Origin: Shewanella gelidimarina
GTDB lineage: Bacteria; Pseudomonadota; Gammaproteobacteria; Enterobacterales; Shewanellaceae
Reading direction: 5' to 3'
Length of the DNA stretch: 64,000 nucleotides
Assembly (NCBI RefSeq): GCF_023283945.1
Contig: NZ_JAKIKW010000005.1
Span: 186,001-250,000, forward strand
The notes beneath the pieces are model-generated. The model did not search any database. It was not told the origin of the DNA and saw nothing but the letters and a program-made list of their open reading frames with translations. Below, one piece after another: positions 16,666-27,799 of the stretch. Made by a program: the position numbers and the translations under genes. The first letter of the stretch is position 1, and each line of letters begins with the position of its first letter.

Positions 16666-18120
16666 CTAAGGGCGATAAACCTTAACATTGCTATAACCTT
16701 GGTCTTGTAGATACAGAGCTTGTAGCTTACTCATCACTCCACGGTCGCAATACAATAAATAAGTCTTATCTTTATCAAGATCGGCAAATTGTGTCGCCAG
16801 CTTATAAAAAGGAATCGCTTTAATTTCTATCCCCTCGATTACAAGCGGATCTTTCTCTTCCTCTTCCGGTGCACGCACATCAATGATGATTTCATCAGCA
16901 TTGATTGCAGCAACCGTTTCAGCTTCGGTTATTTTAGTGTCCATTTGAGCGGCGATATCTCTAATGTCCATAACAACCGCGTCTTCAATCACTCTATCCA
17001 GCAGATCGTCTGAAAACTTAGCTTCTTCAGCTTCAATTTTCGCCAATACCGCTTTCACCGTGGGTTTTTTCGAAATCACGCCACAATATTCAGGGATGGT
17101 TTTAGCAAAGTCTTCGGTACCGATTCTGCGACAGGTATCAATAATATCTTGCTTATCCATCGCGATAAGCGGACGCAATATTAAGAGTTCTGTGCAACGG
17201 TCAATAACATTAAGATTGGTCAACGTTTGGCTAGAAACCTGCCCCATCGCTTCCCCTGTCACTAATGCCTGAATCCCCATTTTATCAGCAACACGGGCTG
17301 CTGCGCGCATCATCATACGCTTAAGCACAACGCCCATTTGTCCATTGTCGACGCGTTCCAAAATCTCTTGTACAACGGGATCGAACGGCACAGAGATAAA
17401 CTTAACTCGATGTGATTCACCGTATTTCTGCCACAAATGGTAAGCCACCTGCTTAACACCAATTTCGTGTTGATCGCCACCTAAATTAAAGAAGCAATAA
17501 TGGGTACGAGAACCACGCTTTATGAATTGATAACTCGACACACCAGAGTCAAAACCGCCAGAAATTAATGACAATACATCTTCTTGAGTGGCCATTGGGT
17601 AACCCCCAAGACCTGGAATACGCTTATTAACAAGGTAAAGTTGTTCGTTATCAATTTCGAGATTGACCGTTATATCTGGATTTTTCAAGCGCACGCCAGC
17701 AGCTTCAGTAAACTGGTTTAGCCCACCACCAACATAACGTTCAACTTCAATTGAGTTAAAGTCATGCTTACCAACACGCTTAACACGAACGCAGAACGTC
17801 TTGCCTGCGAGCTCTTCTTTATAGACTGCCAATGTTTGCTGATAGATATCATCCATAGACTCAAAAGTGCTCACGTCGACTTGAAGCACATGCGCAATAC
17901 CAGGAATACATGCCAGACGTTCAGCAAAGGCTTCAACCAAATCGGGTCTATCATCTGGCACCATAACCATGATTTTGTCCCATTGGCGCTGTACTTTCGC
18001 AGACTCATCTACTTTTTTAAGTACATTACGAATATTGGTTTCAAGCATTTTGGTAAAGCGCATTCTTACCGGCTTGCTTTTCATCATGATTTCAGGAAAC
18101 AGTTTTACGATAAATTTCAT
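16666..18120 (-). CDS. thiI: tRNA uracil 4-sulfurtransferase ThiI
   Basis: 484 residues (E. coli 482). Domains in order: an N-terminal ferredoxin-like plus THUMP region (about 1-165), a PP-loop ATPase with [11 protein letters not shown] near 188-198, and a C-terminal rhodanese domain ending with the loop [12 protein letters not shown]. The Cys in that loop is the persulfide carrier. The enzyme makes 4-thiouridine at position 8 of tRNA and, with its rhodanese domain, can supply sulfur for the thiamin thiazole. The start has GGAAG upstream. Monocistronic. Confidence 0.96.
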   Translation of the reverse strand: MKFIVKLFPEIMMKSKPVRMRFTKMLETNIRNVLKKVDESAKVQRQWDKIMVMVPDDRPDLVEAFAERLACIPGIAHVLQVDVSTFESMDDIYQQTLAVYKEELAGKTFCVRVKRVGKHDFNSIEVERYVGGGLNQFTEAAGVRLKNPDITVNLEIDNEQLYLVNKRIPGLGGYPMATQEDVLSLISGGFDSGVSSYQFIKRGSRTHYCFFNLGGDQHEIGVKQVAYHLWQKYGESHRVKFISVPFDPVVQEILERVDNGQMGVVLKRMMMRAAARVADKMGIQALVTGEAMGQVSSQTLTNLNVIDRCTELLILRPLIAMDKQDIIDTCRRIGTEDFAKTIPEYCGVISKKPTVKAVLAKIEAEEAKFSDDLLDRVIEDAVVMDIRDIAAQMDTKITEAETVAAINADEIIIDVRAPEEEEKDPLVIEGIEIKAIPFYKLATQFADLDKDKTYLLYCDRGVMSKLQALYLQDQGYSNVKVYRP

Positions 18121-18469
18121 TGGTCTTCCGCGGGAACAAGTTTAAACAGCAATGGCGAGATTATAACAATATCCAAGCACAATTGCGTATATCTGATCAG
18201 ACATTATCCACGATTATTGCAAACTGAGACCATCAATATCGCACTTATGGTCAATAAGGATATAAAGTTGACGATTAATGGGGTAGGAAAGTAGCCAAAA
18301 GTAACCACTCTGTGTGCAGTGCAAACAATAACAACCATAAAGTGAGCGCTCACTCTCGATGATAAGAACCAGAACGTTCGCAGCCTGCTAAAATCACCAA
18401 AATGGGTAAAATGACATAGCCTGCCCGCGGACTAAATAGCGGCAACTTAGCCCAAATGAAAATTAAGCA
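18121..18469. other. Intergenic region between thiI and pomB
   Basis: 349 bases, upstream of thiI and downstream of pomB (both minus strand). The only marked element is the palindrome at 18341-18354. No RNA gene or clear terminator for pomAB is seen. Confidence 0.45.
18341..18354. promoter_or_regulatory. 14-bp perfect palindrome, possible operator
   Basis: AGTGAGCGCTCACT reads the same on both strands. It lies about 220 bases upstream of thiI. No regulator is assigned. Confidence 0.35.
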
Positions 18470-19438
18470 TTATAGGGAAACTTGAATTTCGTCTGACTCT
18501 TTAGGCTTACCTTGTTCGATAGCAATTTCAACACGGCGATTACGAGCTCTATTGGCTTGAGAGTTGTTTTCAACTAACGGCGCAGACGAGGCCATCCCCA
18601 CCACTTTTAGCCGCTGCTGATCAAAACCTGCTACTTTAATGATTTCATGGGTGACTGCGACGGCACGTTTACTGGATAGATCCCAATTTGAGCTATACAA
18701 CTCATTTGAGATATTCAAATCATCCGTGTGTCCTGACACAGTGACAATACCGGGAACATCTTTTAGTAACTCGCCAACACGCCTAACAATCGGCTTAAAG
18801 CGCGGCTGCAAAAAGCCTGAACCTGACGCAAATGCGCCTTTCTCACGGATCCGAATAATAATCTGTTGGCCTAACGACTCAATTTCAATAGCACCATCAA
18901 CAATCTCTTTGTTGAGCTCTTGAGCCATCTTCTTAACTTGTTGATTGATTTTATCCTGCGCAGCAGCTTCTGCTTTTTTCGCTTCGCTTTCAGAATCGGC
19001 GGTTGATTTAGCTTGCGCTTTTGCATCTTCTTGTTCTTGCGCAGTGGACGATGATTCACCGCCTCGCTGTTGACCGCGTTGCTGCTGTACGCCGCCAGCA
19101 CTATCATCTTCACCCGCTTGAAACTCTAGCATGGGTTCTGTCATTTCATTGGTTTGCTGATTAATAATTTCGATTGGAGTCGATTCTGGGCGGCCCGGTC
19201 TAAACTCTAATGCAATCACCGATGTCCCTTTGGGAATATCTTTCACTTCGACTTTATTCTGCACCCCAAATGCATACTTCATTGAACCCGCAATCTGCTT
19301 GAACTTCATCACGTCCATTTCAGAAAAAGCCAATAGCAACACGAAGAAACACATTAGCAGAGACATTAAATCAGCAAACGTGGCTAACCAAAGCGGCGCA
19401 CCAGCAGGTGGACATTCACATTTGGCTTTTTTAGCCAT
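18470..19438 (-). CDS. pomB: Sodium-driven flagellar stator protein PomB
   Basis: 322 residues from ATG 19438, the start of MAKKAKCECPPAGAPLW; the longer frame to 19552 runs into pomA. A single N-terminal membrane helix carries the ion-binding Asp23 (TFADLMSLLMCFFVLLL). It is followed by a plug/linker with a Gln/Ser/Ala-rich segment (about 115-160). A C-terminal OmpA-like peptidoglycan-binding domain contains GHTDDLNISN and NRRVEI. The CxC near the N-terminus and the 'FSEMDVMKFKQIAGSMK' segment are typical of PomB rather than MotB, hence Na+ coupling. It begins five bases after the pomA stop codon. Confidence 0.93.
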   Translation of the reverse strand: MAKKAKCECPPAGAPLWLATFADLMSLLMCFFVLLLAFSEMDVMKFKQIAGSMKYAFGVQNKVEVKDIPKGTSVIALEFRPGRPESTPIEIINQQTNEMTEPMLEFQAGEDDSAGGVQQQRGQQRGGESSSTAQEQEDAKAQAKSTADSESEAKKAEAAAQDKINQQVKKMAQELNKEIVDGAIEIESLGQQIIIRIREKGAFASGSGFLQPRFKPIVRRVGELLKDVPGIVTVSGHTDDLNISNELYSSNWDLSSKRAVAVTHEIIKVAGFDQQRLKVVGMASSAPLVENNSQANRARNRRVEIAIEQGKPKESDEIQVSL

Positions 19439-19442
19439 CGCG

Positions 19443-20210
19443 CTATGCCCCGTCCATAGTATTGATTGTGCGAGACTTTTCAGAGAGGTAATTTTTGAGG
19501 AAACCTTCAATGACGCGAGGGTTCTGACCATCTTGAATCGCCAATACGGCATCCATAATCAAATTACGGTTTAGCATCTCTTCGTTCATTCGAAGCGATA
19601 ATTTATCGGCAATTGGAATGGCCACCATGTTAGCGACCACGGCGCCATAAAGCGTCGTCAGCAGTGCAACCGCCATTGCTGGACCAATCGATTTAGGATC
19701 ATCCATGTTTGACAACATGCCCACGAGCCCAATTAGCGTACCAATCATGCCCATTGCAGGCGCAACATCGCCTATCGATTTAAAAATTCCAATCCCAGTT
19801 TTATGGCGTTCTTCGGTGAGCGATATATCTTTTTCAAGCGCGTCTCGGACCACATCACCATCATGACCGTCCACTAACATATCAATCGCTTTTTGCATAA
19901 AGCTGTTGCTAATCTCTGCCTCTTCCAACGCCAAAAAGCCGCCTTTTCGTGCGGCATCAGCCATCGTAATAGACTGTTCAATCAGTTCTTCAGGTTTATC
20001 GATTTTAAAAATAAATGCTTTGGCTGCAATTTTTGCAGAGCCTAAAAATTGCTTGAGGTTATATTTCATCATTACAACAAATAACGAACCAATCATCACA
20101 ATTAAGATAGAAGGTACATTGATGAAAATACCGATCCCGCCGCCACTTGCCATCGCCATGATAACAAACCCAAACGCGCCAATCAGTCCTATTAGGGTTG
20201 CTAAATCCAA
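19443..20210 (-). CDS. pomA: Sodium-driven flagellar stator protein PomA
   Basis: 255 residues, four membrane helices. The N-terminus MDLATLIGLIGAFGF and the GVFK-like cytoplasmic segment match PomA. The third/fourth helix region contains GMIGTLIGLVGML and 'LLTTLYGAVVANM', with the conserved prolines of the stator. Five PomA subunits surround two PomB to form the stator that uses Na+ flow to turn the flagellar motor. The linkage pomA-pomB next to thiI and xseB is the usual Shewanella arrangement. Confidence 0.95.
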   Translation of the reverse strand: MDLATLIGLIGAFGFVIMAMASGGGIGIFINVPSILIVMIGSLFVVMMKYNLKQFLGSAKIAAKAFIFKIDKPEELIEQSITMADAARKGGFLALEEAEISNSFMQKAIDMLVDGHDGDVVRDALEKDISLTEERHKTGIGIFKSIGDVAPAMGMIGTLIGLVGMLSNMDDPKSIGPAMAVALLTTLYGAVVANMVAIPIADKLSLRMNEEMLNRNLIMDAVLAIQDGQNPRVIEGFLKNYLSEKSRTINTMDGA

Positions 20211-20615
20211 AACCGCTCCTCAAATACCAATCTATTCGCTATACAACTTCAATCGAACGCTAACAGCATTAAAAACTCACACGCTAGCGTCTACTCAAAA
20301 ACAATAGCGACAATATTACGCCTTCACTTTGACAGCAAGCACCAACTAAACAAATGCCTAAATAGCGTACAAATTTTCTATATTGCACTTAATATAGCGA
20401 CCGAAGTTAAGATCTCTTGAGTGATATTTACCGCAATTGTTGCGCTATTTCCGTTAAAATAGATCCCAATTGCAGAAATAACGTATTGCAGTAACAAGCC
20501 GATAGCGGAATTTATGCTCGAAAGCGTGCTTTCACGCAAATACTCAACGGCTTAGTTTGACCCTTGTGCCCTGCTGATATACTTTGTGTATCGCTTAATT
20601 CTAGGAATCATCATC
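20211..20615. other. Divergent intergenic region pomA / xseB
   Basis: 405 bases holding the promoters of pomAB (minus) and xseB-ispA-dxs (plus). Neither a FliA-type (TAAA...GCCGATAA) nor another recognisable box is visible. No RNA gene is seen. Confidence 0.45.
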
Positions 20616-20855
20616 GTGGCAAAAAAACCTGAAAATCTCTCTTTTGAAGAATCACTTTCCGAACTAGAAAAAATCGTTGCGGACTTAGAACACGGCGATG
20701 TATCTCTCGATGATGCGTTAAAACAGTTCGAACGTGGAATTAAGCTGGTGAGAAATAGTCAGAGTAAACTTGAAAATGCACAGCAAAAAGTGTCGGTGTT
20801 AATGACAAATGAGGGTGTCGACACCTTAAAGCCTTATGAAATAGAGGGTGAGTAA
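20616..20855 (+). CDS. xseB: Exodeoxyribonuclease VII small subunit
   Basis: 79 residues from a GTG start (E. coli 80). The upstream ATG at 20586 would add ten hydrophobic residues foreign to the family, while AGGAATC precedes the GTG. The sequence is the typical two-helix coiled coil (SFEESLSELEKIVADLEHGD, DDALKQFERGIKLV). XseB joins XseA (not in the window) to form the nuclease that digests single-stranded DNA from either end. It opens the xseB-ispA-dxs operon. Confidence 0.95.
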   Translation: MAKKPENLSFEESLSELEKIVADLEHGDVSLDDALKQFERGIKLVRNSQSKLENAQQKVSVLMTNEGVDTLKPYEIEGE

Positions 20856-21737
20856 TTGTTAGCAGAGTCACTTGGTAAATACCAACAACGCATTAATCTT
20901 CAGCTGTCATCTCATATAGATGCACTTGCCGATACCGATCCTCGTCTAAAAGCGGCCATGAAACATGGCGCATTAATTGGCGGAAAACGTATTAGGCCAT
21001 TTCTCGTCTATGCTATTGGCGATATGCTAAACGTTAAGCTTGAGACCTTGGATGAATGCGCTGCGGCAATCGAATGTGTTCACGCCTACTCTCTCATCCA
21101 TGACGACCTACCCGCGATGGATAATGATGCACTTCGTCGTGGCCAGCCAACAGTGCATATTGCCTATGATGAAGCGACGGCTATTTTAGCAGGTGATGCT
21201 TTACAGGCACTTGCATTTGAAATCATCAGTGAGCCCATCAAAAACATCACCCCATCACAGAATTTAGCGATGGTTAAAGCCTTAGCGAATGCCTCTGGGT
21301 ATAGTGGCATGTGTGGTGGCCAAGCGATGGATTTAAGGTCGACAAACAAACAGATAGAGCTGGCAACACTGATTCAGCTACATCAGCTTAAAACAGGCGC
21401 ATTGATCCGCTGCGCGGTCGAATTTGCCATTATTGCCGCTCAAGTTAATGATGAAGAGCGACAAGCTTTACTTGATTTCGCCGATGCCATTGGTCTCGCA
21501 TTTCAAGTACAAGACGATGTATTAGATATTATTGCCAGTACCGAAGAGCTTGGAAAACCTCAAGGTTCTGACACAGATTCAAATAAGAGCACTTATCCAA
21601 AGTTGCTTGGTTTAGAGGGCGCCCAAAAAACTGCTACTAGTTTGATTGAGGACGCACTATCAGCGCTGGCTAAATTACCATACAATAGCCAGTTAATTGC
21701 CGAATTCGCCCGTTATATCATTGAGCGAAGAGTTTAA
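20856..21737 (+). CDS. ispA: Farnesyl diphosphate synthase
   Basis: 293 residues from a TTG start that immediately follows the xseB stop codon. Both aspartate-rich motifs are present: [12 protein letters not shown] (first, about 80-91) and [10 protein letters not shown] (second, about 218-227), with the GGKRIRPFL segment at 42-50. It condenses dimethylallyl/geranyl and isopentenyl diphosphates to farnesyl diphosphate, the precursor of ubiquinone side chains and undecaprenyl carrier. Translation is likely coupled to xseB. Confidence 0.95.
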   Translation: MLAESLGKYQQRINLQLSSHIDALADTDPRLKAAMKHGALIGGKRIRPFLVYAIGDMLNVKLETLDECAAAIECVHAYSLIHDDLPAMDNDALRRGQPTVHIAYDEATAILAGDALQALAFEIISEPIKNITPSQNLAMVKALANASGYSGMCGGQAMDLRSTNKQIELATLIQLHQLKTGALIRCAVEFAIIAAQVNDEERQALLDFADAIGLAFQVQDDVLDIIASTEELGKPQGSDTDSNKSTYPKLLGLEGAQKTATSLIEDALSALAKLPYNSQLIAEFARYIIERRV

Positions 21738-21759
21738 TAAAGAGACAAAGAATCTCGTT

Positions 21760-23625
21760 ATGAGTTTTGATATTTCTCAATTCCCTGTGCTTGCACAGGC
21801 AAACACCCCTGATGAGCTAAGACAGCTCCCTCAAGCCGTTCTGCCACAACTGGCTGACGAACTTCGAGGTTTCCTTTTGAAGTCAGTGGCTAAATCAAGT
21901 GGCCATTTTGCCTCAGGACTTGGCACAGTTGAACTGACTGTGGCGATTCATTACGTCTATAACACGCCATTTGACCGATTAATTTGGGATGTAGGCCACC
22001 AAGCTTACCCGCATAAAATCTTAACGGGTCGTCGTGAAAGAATGCACACCATCCGTCAAAAAGGTGGGATCCACCCTTTTCCTTGGCGTGAAGAAAGTGA
22101 GTATGACACCTTCAGCGTAGGCCATTCTGGTACCTCTGTAAGTGCTGCGCTCGCGATGGCAATTACTGCGGAAAAAGAGCAAGCCGGACGCAAAGTGGTC
22201 TCCGTTATCGGTGACGGTGCGATGACTGGCGGCATGGTATTTGAAGCCATGAACCATGCAGGTGATCTTCACAACGATATGCTGGTGATCCTCAACGACA
22301 ATGAGATGTCTATCTCTGAAAATGTGGGTGCACTCAATAATCACCTTGCACAGCTAATGTCGGGGCGTTTCTACACCACTATTCGTGAAAGCAGCAAGAA
22401 AGTCCTTAAGGGCATGCCTGTTATCAAAGAGATGGCAAAACGCACTGAAGAACACCTTAAAGGCATGGTCGTTCCTGGCACCATGTTTGAAGAGCTAGGC
22501 TTTAACTATATTGGTCCCATTGACGGCCATGATGTTGATGCTTTAGTTGAGACGTTACGTAATATGCGTAACCTCAAAGGGCCACAGATTTTACATATCA
22601 TGACTAAAAAAGGTCGTGGTTATGAGCCCGCTGAAAAAGATCCTATTGGTTGGCATGCAGTGCCTAAATTTGATCCCTCTACATTTGAAAAACCGGTAAG
22701 CAAACCGAGTAACCCAACCTTCTCGCAAGTGTTCGGTAAGTGGCTTTGTGATGTTGCCGAGAAAGATGAAAAGCTACTCGCTATCACCCCAGCCATGCGT
22801 GAAGGCTCTGGTATGGTTGAGTTTTCACAGCGCTTTCCAGGACAGTATTTCGATGCTGCCATCGCCGAGCAACATGCAGTGACCTTAGCAGCAGGCTTTG
22901 CCTGTGAGGGGTACTCACCGGTTATTGCTATCTATTCAACGTTTTTACAACGTGGATACGATCAACTCATTCATGATGTCGCACTGCAAAAACTACCTGT
23001 GTTATTCGCGATTGATCGCGGCGGGATTGTAGGTGCCGATGGCCCTACTCACCAAGGCGCGTTCGACTTAAGCTTTATGCGAACAGTGCCTAATATGGTG
23101 ATCATGACGCCGTCTGACGAGAATGAATGTCGACAAATGCTCTATACTGGCTATTGCTATAAAGCAGGCCCGACAGCAGTGCGTTACCCTCGTGGCAGCG
23201 CGACAGGTGCTAAACAGGTCGAAACCATGACTGCGGTACCAATCGGTAAAGGCTTGATCAAGCGCCAAGGTAAGAAAGTGGCCATCCTCAACTTTGGTAC
23301 CACTTTAGCGAATAGTCTTATCGCCGCAGAAGCATTTGATGCAACTGTTGCTGATATGCGTTTTGTTAAACCACTTGATGTCGATCTGGTCAAAGCGTTA
23401 GCTGAAAGCCATGATGTATTGGTGACAGTTGAAGAAAATGCCATTATGGGCGGCGCAGGTTCAGCGGTGCTCGAGTTACTGCAAACGCTAAAATTGCCAA
23501 AGGCGGTATTACAGCTTGGTCTACCCGATGAGTTTATTAAGCATGGCGCGCCAGATGAGATCATCAGTGAGATTGGACTGGACGCTGCAGGGATTCAAAA
23601 ACAAATTGAAGACTATCTAGCTTAA
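21760..23625 (+). CDS. dxs: 1-deoxy-D-xylulose-5-phosphate synthase
   Basis: 621 residues (E. coli 620) from ATG 21760; the longer frame starts within ispA. Thiamin diphosphate binding is shown by [20 protein letters not shown] (about 148-167). The transketolase-type pyrimidine and C-terminal domains follow ([27 protein letters not shown]). The enzyme joins pyruvate and glyceraldehyde-3-phosphate, the first step of the MEP isoprenoid pathway, and feeds IspA encoded just upstream. It is the last gene of the operon; a terminator follows at 23661. Confidence 0.97.
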   Translation: MSFDISQFPVLAQANTPDELRQLPQAVLPQLADELRGFLLKSVAKSSGHFASGLGTVELTVAIHYVYNTPFDRLIWDVGHQAYPHKILTGRRERMHTIRQKGGIHPFPWREESEYDTFSVGHSGTSVSAALAMAITAEKEQAGRKVVSVIGDGAMTGGMVFEAMNHAGDLHNDMLVILNDNEMSISENVGALNNHLAQLMSGRFYTTIRESSKKVLKGMPVIKEMAKRTEEHLKGMVVPGTMFEELGFNYIGPIDGHDVDALVETLRNMRNLKGPQILHIMTKKGRGYEPAEKDPIGWHAVPKFDPSTFEKPVSKPSNPTFSQVFGKWLCDVAEKDEKLLAITPAMREGSGMVEFSQRFPGQYFDAAIAEQHAVTLAAGFACEGYSPVIAIYSTFLQRGYDQLIHDVALQKLPVLFAIDRGGIVGADGPTHQGAFDLSFMRTVPNMVIMTPSDENECRQMLYTGYCYKAGPTAVRYPRGSATGAKQVETMTAVPIGKGLIKRQGKKVAILNFGTTLANSLIAAEAFDATVADMRFVKPLDVDLVKALAESHDVLVTVEENAIMGGAGSAVLELLQTLKLPKAVLQLGLPDEFIKHGAPDEIISEIGLDAAGIQKQIEDYLA

Positions 23626-23660
23626 GATTAATGTCGCTAAGACGATTAACTTAAACCCAT

Positions 23661-23688
23661 AAAAAAGGACTGCATTTGCAGTCCTTTT
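23661..23688 (+). terminator. Terminator of the xseB-ispA-dxs operon
   Basis: AAAAAAGGACTGCA-TT-TGCAGTCCTTTT: near-perfect hairpin with A and T flanks, 35 bases after dxs. Likely also serves the convergent grpE. Confidence 0.85.
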
Positions 23689-23755
23689 CAGTTTCAAAAT
23701 ATGACTCTTGGGATGTTAATTTCGAAATGTTATTGTCGAAATACTAGCGTCGAAT

Positions 23756-23788
23756 TAATCGCTCTGACTCATTGAGACAGAGCGATTA
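23756..23788. repeat. 11-bp-stem hairpin between dxs and grpE
   Basis: TAATCGCTCTG and CAGAGCGATTA enclose an 11-base loop. It has no T tract. It may stabilise the 3' end of grpE mRNA. Confidence 0.5.
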
Positions 23789-23814
23789 CCTCTGAGCTAT
23801 TTACCCAGAGTGAA

Positions 23815-24417
23815 TTAACCTTGAGAAACCATTACCATTGCCGGGCGCAATAGACGCTCGTTAAGGGTATAACCTTTCTGCATTACCATCATTACCGTAT
23901 TGGCAGGAAAGTCTGCGCTAGGTTGCATACCGATAGCCTGATGAAGTTCAGGATTAAAGGTATCACCTTGTGGATCCACTTGAGTCAGTCCAAATTTCTC
24001 AACGGCATTCACAAAGCTCTTTGCAGTGAGTTCAACACCTTCGTAAATCGCTTTAGTTGCTTCAGCTTCAGCGTCTGTACCTTGAAGCGCGCGCTCCATA
24101 TTATCTAATACAGGAAGTAACTCGTTAGCAAATTTCTCAAGTGCAAACTTACGTGCCTTCTCTACATCAATAGCGGCGCGGCGACGAATATTATCGATTT
24201 CGGCAGCTGCACGGATCACAGAATCTTTTTGTGAGTCCACTGTAGATTGTGCTTCTTGCAAAGACTTCTCTAACTCTTCAACGCGAAAGTTCGCTTGAGT
24301 CAGTTCGTCCATTAAAGAGGTTTCATCGCTACCTTCGCTCAGTAACTCACCTTCAATAATTGATTCAACTTGCTCGTCGATTTGGTTCTCTTGTGCTTTA
24401 TTTGTTTCGTTGCTCAT
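23815..24417 (-). CDS. grpE: Nucleotide exchange factor GrpE
   Basis: 200 residues from ATG 24417 (E. coli 197), with GGAG upstream; the longer frame is discounted because it covers the promoter. A long acidic N-terminal coiled coil (about 45-100) is followed by the beta-domain with the family signature ([14 protein letters not shown] and '[23 protein letters not shown]'). GrpE releases ADP from DnaK in the heat-shock chaperone cycle. A sigma-32 promoter lies upstream (24463-24491). dnaK and dnaJ are not adjacent here. Confidence 0.97.
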   Translation of the reverse strand: MSNETNKAQENQIDEQVESIIEGELLSEGSDETSLMDELTQANFRVEELEKSLQEAQSTVDSQKDSVIRAAAEIDNIRRRAAIDVEKARKFALEKFANELLPVLDNMERALQGTDAEAEATKAIYEGVELTAKSFVNAVEKFGLTQVDPQGDTFNPELHQAIGMQPSADFPANTVMMVMQKGYTLNERLLRPAMVMVSQG

Positions 24418-24462
24418 TTTTGCTCCAGCTAAAAATGCTTTGTTTCTGCATGCTCTGAGCAT

Positions 24463-24491
24463 ATTATGGGGATCAATTTTAAGGTTTCAAG
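24463..24491 (-). promoter_or_regulatory. Sigma-32 (heat-shock) promoter of grpE
   Basis: Minus strand: CTTGAAA (24491-24485), 13-base spacer, CCCCATAAT (24471-24463). This is an essentially perfect match to the RpoH consensus, at a suitable distance from the grpE ATG at 24417. Confidence 0.85.
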
Positions 24492-24516
24492 GCCTAAAGC
24501 CGGATCAAGCACAAAT

Positions 24517-25395
24517 ATGAGCAATCCCTTTCACACTATCGGACTTATTGGTAAGCCTAACCATGAAGGAACCAATCTCACCCTAAAGAGATTGCATCAC
24601 TGGTTAACAATGCAAGGCTATAGCGTCTTGGTTGAAGAACGAGTTGCCGCCGATGTTGGCTCACATACTCATTCAGTCGATTTACTAGAAATTGGCGCAC
24701 AATGTGATTTAGCAATTGTGGTCGGTGGTGACGGTAATATGCTGGGGGCTGCACGAGTACTGGCGAGGTTCGATATCGCAGTCATCGGCGTCAACCGCGG
24801 AAACTTGGGTTTCCTTACCGATTTACCCCCAGACTCTTTTGAAGAAGCGTTATCCAAAGTACTTGAAGGGGAGTTTGATACTGAGCAGCGTTTTTTACTT
24901 GAAGCGGAAGTTCACCGTCACGGCGAGCTAAAATCAAGCAACACCGCGGTAAATGAAGCGGTTCTCCACCCAGGTAAAATCGCTCATATGATTGAATTTG
25001 AAGTCTATATTGACGAAAAGTTCATGTACAGCCAACGTGCCGATGGAATGATTGTATCAACGCCAACAGGATCTACAGCGTATTCGTTATCAGCAGGTGG
25101 GGCTATTCTCACCCCCAACTTAGAAGCGATGATTTTAGTACCTATGTTTCCGCACACACTGTCTTGCAGACCTATTGTTGTCGATGCGGGTTGCATAATC
25201 AAGTTAGTCGTCTCTCCTCATAATGGAGATAATTTGGAGGTCAGTTGTGATGGCCACGTCAATCTACCCGTTCTACCGGGTGATGAGATTATCATCCAAC
25301 GCAGCCAAGATACCTTGAGGTTGATACACCCTAAGGGGCATAACTACTTCCATGTGTTACGTTCTAAATTAGGCTGGGGCAGCAAGCTCTTTTAA
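24517..25395 (+). CDS. nadK: NAD kinase
   Basis: 292 residues from ATG 24517, exactly the E. coli NadK length. A longer frame starts at 24466 (309 residues), but it would overlap the grpE sigma-32 promoter; the true start is not certain. Key motifs: [13 protein letters not shown] (GGDG, catalytic Asp), [11 protein letters not shown], the NE motif in [10 protein letters not shown], and [14 protein letters not shown]. The enzyme phosphorylates NAD+ to NADP+. It is divergent from grpE and lies directly upstream of the lactate cluster, a typical Shewanella order. Confidence 0.95.
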   Translation: MSNPFHTIGLIGKPNHEGTNLTLKRLHHWLTMQGYSVLVEERVAADVGSHTHSVDLLEIGAQCDLAIVVGGDGNMLGAARVLARFDIAVIGVNRGNLGFLTDLPPDSFEEALSKVLEGEFDTEQRFLLEAEVHRHGELKSSNTAVNEAVLHPGKIAHMIEFEVYIDEKFMYSQRADGMIVSTPTGSTAYSLSAGGAILTPNLEAMILVPMFPHTLSCRPIVVDAGCIIKLVVSPHNGDNLEVSCDGHVNLPVLPGDEIIIQRSQDTLRLIHPKGHNYFHVLRSKLGWGSKLF

Positions 25396-26066
25396 AACCA
25401 AAAAGCAAGGCCGGCAGGCATCACTGACCTTGCTTCATTCCTATCCATCCAAGCAAATCAAAGTGACATAGAACTGTATTCATGGATGTTAAATATCGTT
25501 AAAGCAAATTTAGGCCGTCATTTAAGTGCTTAAATTGTCTTATAGCAACAGACTAAATGCGAATGATTACCCACATCAACTCTACCTCCAAACCCAGTGT
25601 TAAAACTAAAAACCTTAAATAACATAGCATTACAAGCAAACCAACTATAATGAGACACCGCGCATGAAAAAATACGTGATCATGCTCACAACACCCACTT
25701 ATGACGCCAATCCAAGCTAACAATCGAAACCGAAACATCTAGATCAAAACAAGGCCTTTTATTCATAAAATCAGCTCTGCTATCAGTTACGTCACCTATA
25801 ATCAGCAGTATTCAGCTTTTTATATAACTTTAATTACATTTAACAAACAATAATCAACGATCCAGATCACGCTAAAAAATCCAGCAAGCAGCAATACATC
25901 CCACTACGAGTATTATCAGCCACAATTAAGCTACAAACTGATCTAGATCATATTAGGGTTAGCCTAATTAACGTCTAGTACGCATCTCAGCCCGCCATAA
26001 TCAATAATTAGTCATTAGTCGGGTAACAACAATTGAAGTTAGCAACCCATATAACACGAGGCAAGC
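25396..26066. other. Long intergenic leader upstream of lldP
   Basis: 671 bases between nadK and lldP. An 8-bp inverted repeat (AAGCAAGG at 25403-25410, CCTTGCTT at 25438-25445) may end the nadK transcript, but it lacks a T run. A Crp/Fnr-type site candidate is at 25939-25950. The rest is AT-rich without ORFs of note. This length before a catabolic cluster suggests several regulator sites. Confidence 0.5.
25939..25950. promoter_or_regulatory. Candidate FNR/CRP-family operator upstream of lldP
   Basis: TGATCTAGATCA fits the TGAT-N4-ATCA core of FNR-type (EtrA) sites, though the outer T and A are replaced by C and T. It is about 116 bases before lldP. Oxygen or catabolite control of lactate use is inferred. 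Confidence 0.35.
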
Positions 26067-27710
26067 ATGACCTTTATTCAACTACTCGCAAGCTTAACGC
26101 CGATTATCAGCGTAATGCTATTTTTAGTACTTTTACGGATGCCAGCATCAAGAGCCATGCCTATTTCGATGGTTTTCACCGGATTGGCAGCCGTCTTTGT
26201 CTGGCAAATGGATACTACTTTCCTTGCCGCATCAGTCGTTGAAGGCCTTCTTTCTGCACTAACACCGTTAACGATTATCTTTGGCGCTGTGTTCCTACTC
26301 AACACACTGAAATATTCAGGTGCCATGGACACCATTCGTGCTGGCTTCACTAATATTAGTGCTGATGCCCGAGTGCAAGTCATTATCATTTGTTGGTTAT
26401 TTGGCTCATTTATCGAAGGCTCAGCAGGCTTTGGTACACCTGCAGCCATTGGTGCACCATTACTGGTTCTTTTAGGTATTCCACCGATTGCATCGGCTGT
26501 TGTCGCGCTAATTGCTGACTCAACGTCCGTATCGTTTGGTGCTATTGGTTTACCGGTTTTATTCGGTATGGAACAGGGTTTGACTACCGGTGGCGTGAAC
26601 ATGGCTGCCGAGCAAATAGCGCAGCATGGTGGTAGTTTTGCTGATTTCGCACAATTTATTGCGATGCACATGATCACTATCGATCTGGTGACTGGTACCT
26701 TAATTCCATTGACGATGGTGGCGATTCTTACTGGCTTCTTCGGTCGTAATAAATCATTTAAAGAAGGGTTAGCCATTTGGAAGTTTGCCCTTTTTGCTGG
26801 TCTGTCTTTCACTATACCAGCGTGGTTAATTAACTACTTTGCCGGTCCTGAGTTCCCATCCGTTATCGGTGCACTCGTCGGTATGGCACTTGTCATCCCT
26901 GTCGCAAAGAAAGGCTACCTGTTGCCGAAAGAACCTTGGAATGATTTTGCCGAAAATGATGGGCAAGAGCGTAAAGAGATCACAACGAAAGCACAATTTT
27001 CGCAAATTGCCGCATGGTCTCCCTACATAATAATGGCAGCACTGCTTGTTTTATCTCGCATTGTGACTCCGTTAAAAGTCTGGCTCACTAGCTTTAATAT
27101 CAGTTGGACTGGTTTGTTGGGGACTGAACTAAAAGCAGGCTTTGCCACGTTTTATGCTCCAGGTGCATTCTTTATATTGGTGTGCATTTTAGGTTTCTTC
27201 CTCTTTAAAATGAAATCACCTGCGATTAAAGAGTCTATTACCGTTTCTTGTAAGTCTATGGTACCCACGATTATCTCACTCGGCGCATCAGTACCAATGG
27301 TGAAAATTTTTCTCAACTCTGGTGAGAACACATCAGGCTTAGCCTCAATGCCAGTCGCGCTTGCTGATACTTTGGCTAATAGCATGGGCTCAGTATGGGC
27401 TTGGGTTTCCCCAATCGTCGGTATTTTTGGCGCCTTCCTATCAGGCTCTGCAACCTTCTCAAATATGATGTTTTCCGGTCTTCAGTACAGCGTTGCTGAC
27501 AATATTGGTGCCAACCATGCCCTAATATTAGCCATGCAAGGTATTGGTGCTAACGCCGGTAACATGATGTGTGTAATGAACGTTGTCGCAGCTGCAACCG
27601 TTGTGGGAATGGCTGGGCGAGAGTCTGAAATTATCCGTAAGACGATGCCTGTGGCACTGGGCTATGCTTTAGTAGCAGGCACCATCGCCGCGGTTTGGGG
27701 TGGTTTTTAA
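26067..27710 (+). CDS. lldP: Lactate permease LldP
   Basis: 547 residues (E. coli 551), about 12-14 membrane segments. Family landmarks: [22 protein letters not shown] motif after the third helix, '[15 protein letters not shown]', and a C-terminal [17 protein letters not shown]. It imports L- and D-lactate (and glycolate in some species) with protons. It is the first gene of the lactate cluster and is followed by dld and lldEFG on the same strand. A modest hairpin downstream could reduce transcription of the later genes relative to the permease. Confidence 0.95.
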   Translation: MTFIQLLASLTPIISVMLFLVLLRMPASRAMPISMVFTGLAAVFVWQMDTTFLAASVVEGLLSALTPLTIIFGAVFLLNTLKYSGAMDTIRAGFTNISADARVQVIIICWLFGSFIEGSAGFGTPAAIGAPLLVLLGIPPIASAVVALIADSTSVSFGAIGLPVLFGMEQGLTTGGVNMAAEQIAQHGGSFADFAQFIAMHMITIDLVTGTLIPLTMVAILTGFFGRNKSFKEGLAIWKFALFAGLSFTIPAWLINYFAGPEFPSVIGALVGMALVIPVAKKGYLLPKEPWNDFAENDGQERKEITTKAQFSQIAAWSPYIIMAALLVLSRIVTPLKVWLTSFNISWTGLLGTELKAGFATFYAPGAFFILVCILGFFLFKMKSPAIKESITVSCKSMVPTIISLGASVPMVKIFLNSGENTSGLASMPVALADTLANSMGSVWAWVSPIVGIFGAFLSGSATFSNMMFSGLQYSVADNIGANHALILAMQGIGANAGNMMCVMNVVAAATVVGMAGRESEIIRKTMPVALGYALVAGTIAAVWGGF

Positions 27711-27742
27711 TCCCAGCGCTATAAAAATAGAATAATAATATC

Positions 27743-27768
27743 GAAAGCCGCATTGTCTGCGGCTTTAT
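27743..27768 (+). terminator. Possible attenuating terminator between lldP and dld
   Basis: AAAGCCGCA-TTGTC-TGCGGCTTT followed by ATTCAC, a short T tract only. Partial termination is plausible. Confidence 0.5.
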
Positions 27769-27799
27769 TCACTTTAAGTACGAGTGTAGAGATAAATCA

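Noticed and set aside
17764..18294. A 176-codon plus-strand frame over the 5' end of thiI
   Set aside because: Mostly antisense to thiI; no ribosome site and no recognisable protein.
26078..26812. A 244-codon open frame on the minus strand inside lldP
   Set aside because: Fully antisense to a well-conserved permease; composition reflects the complementary strand of membrane codons and no ribosome site or family is visible.
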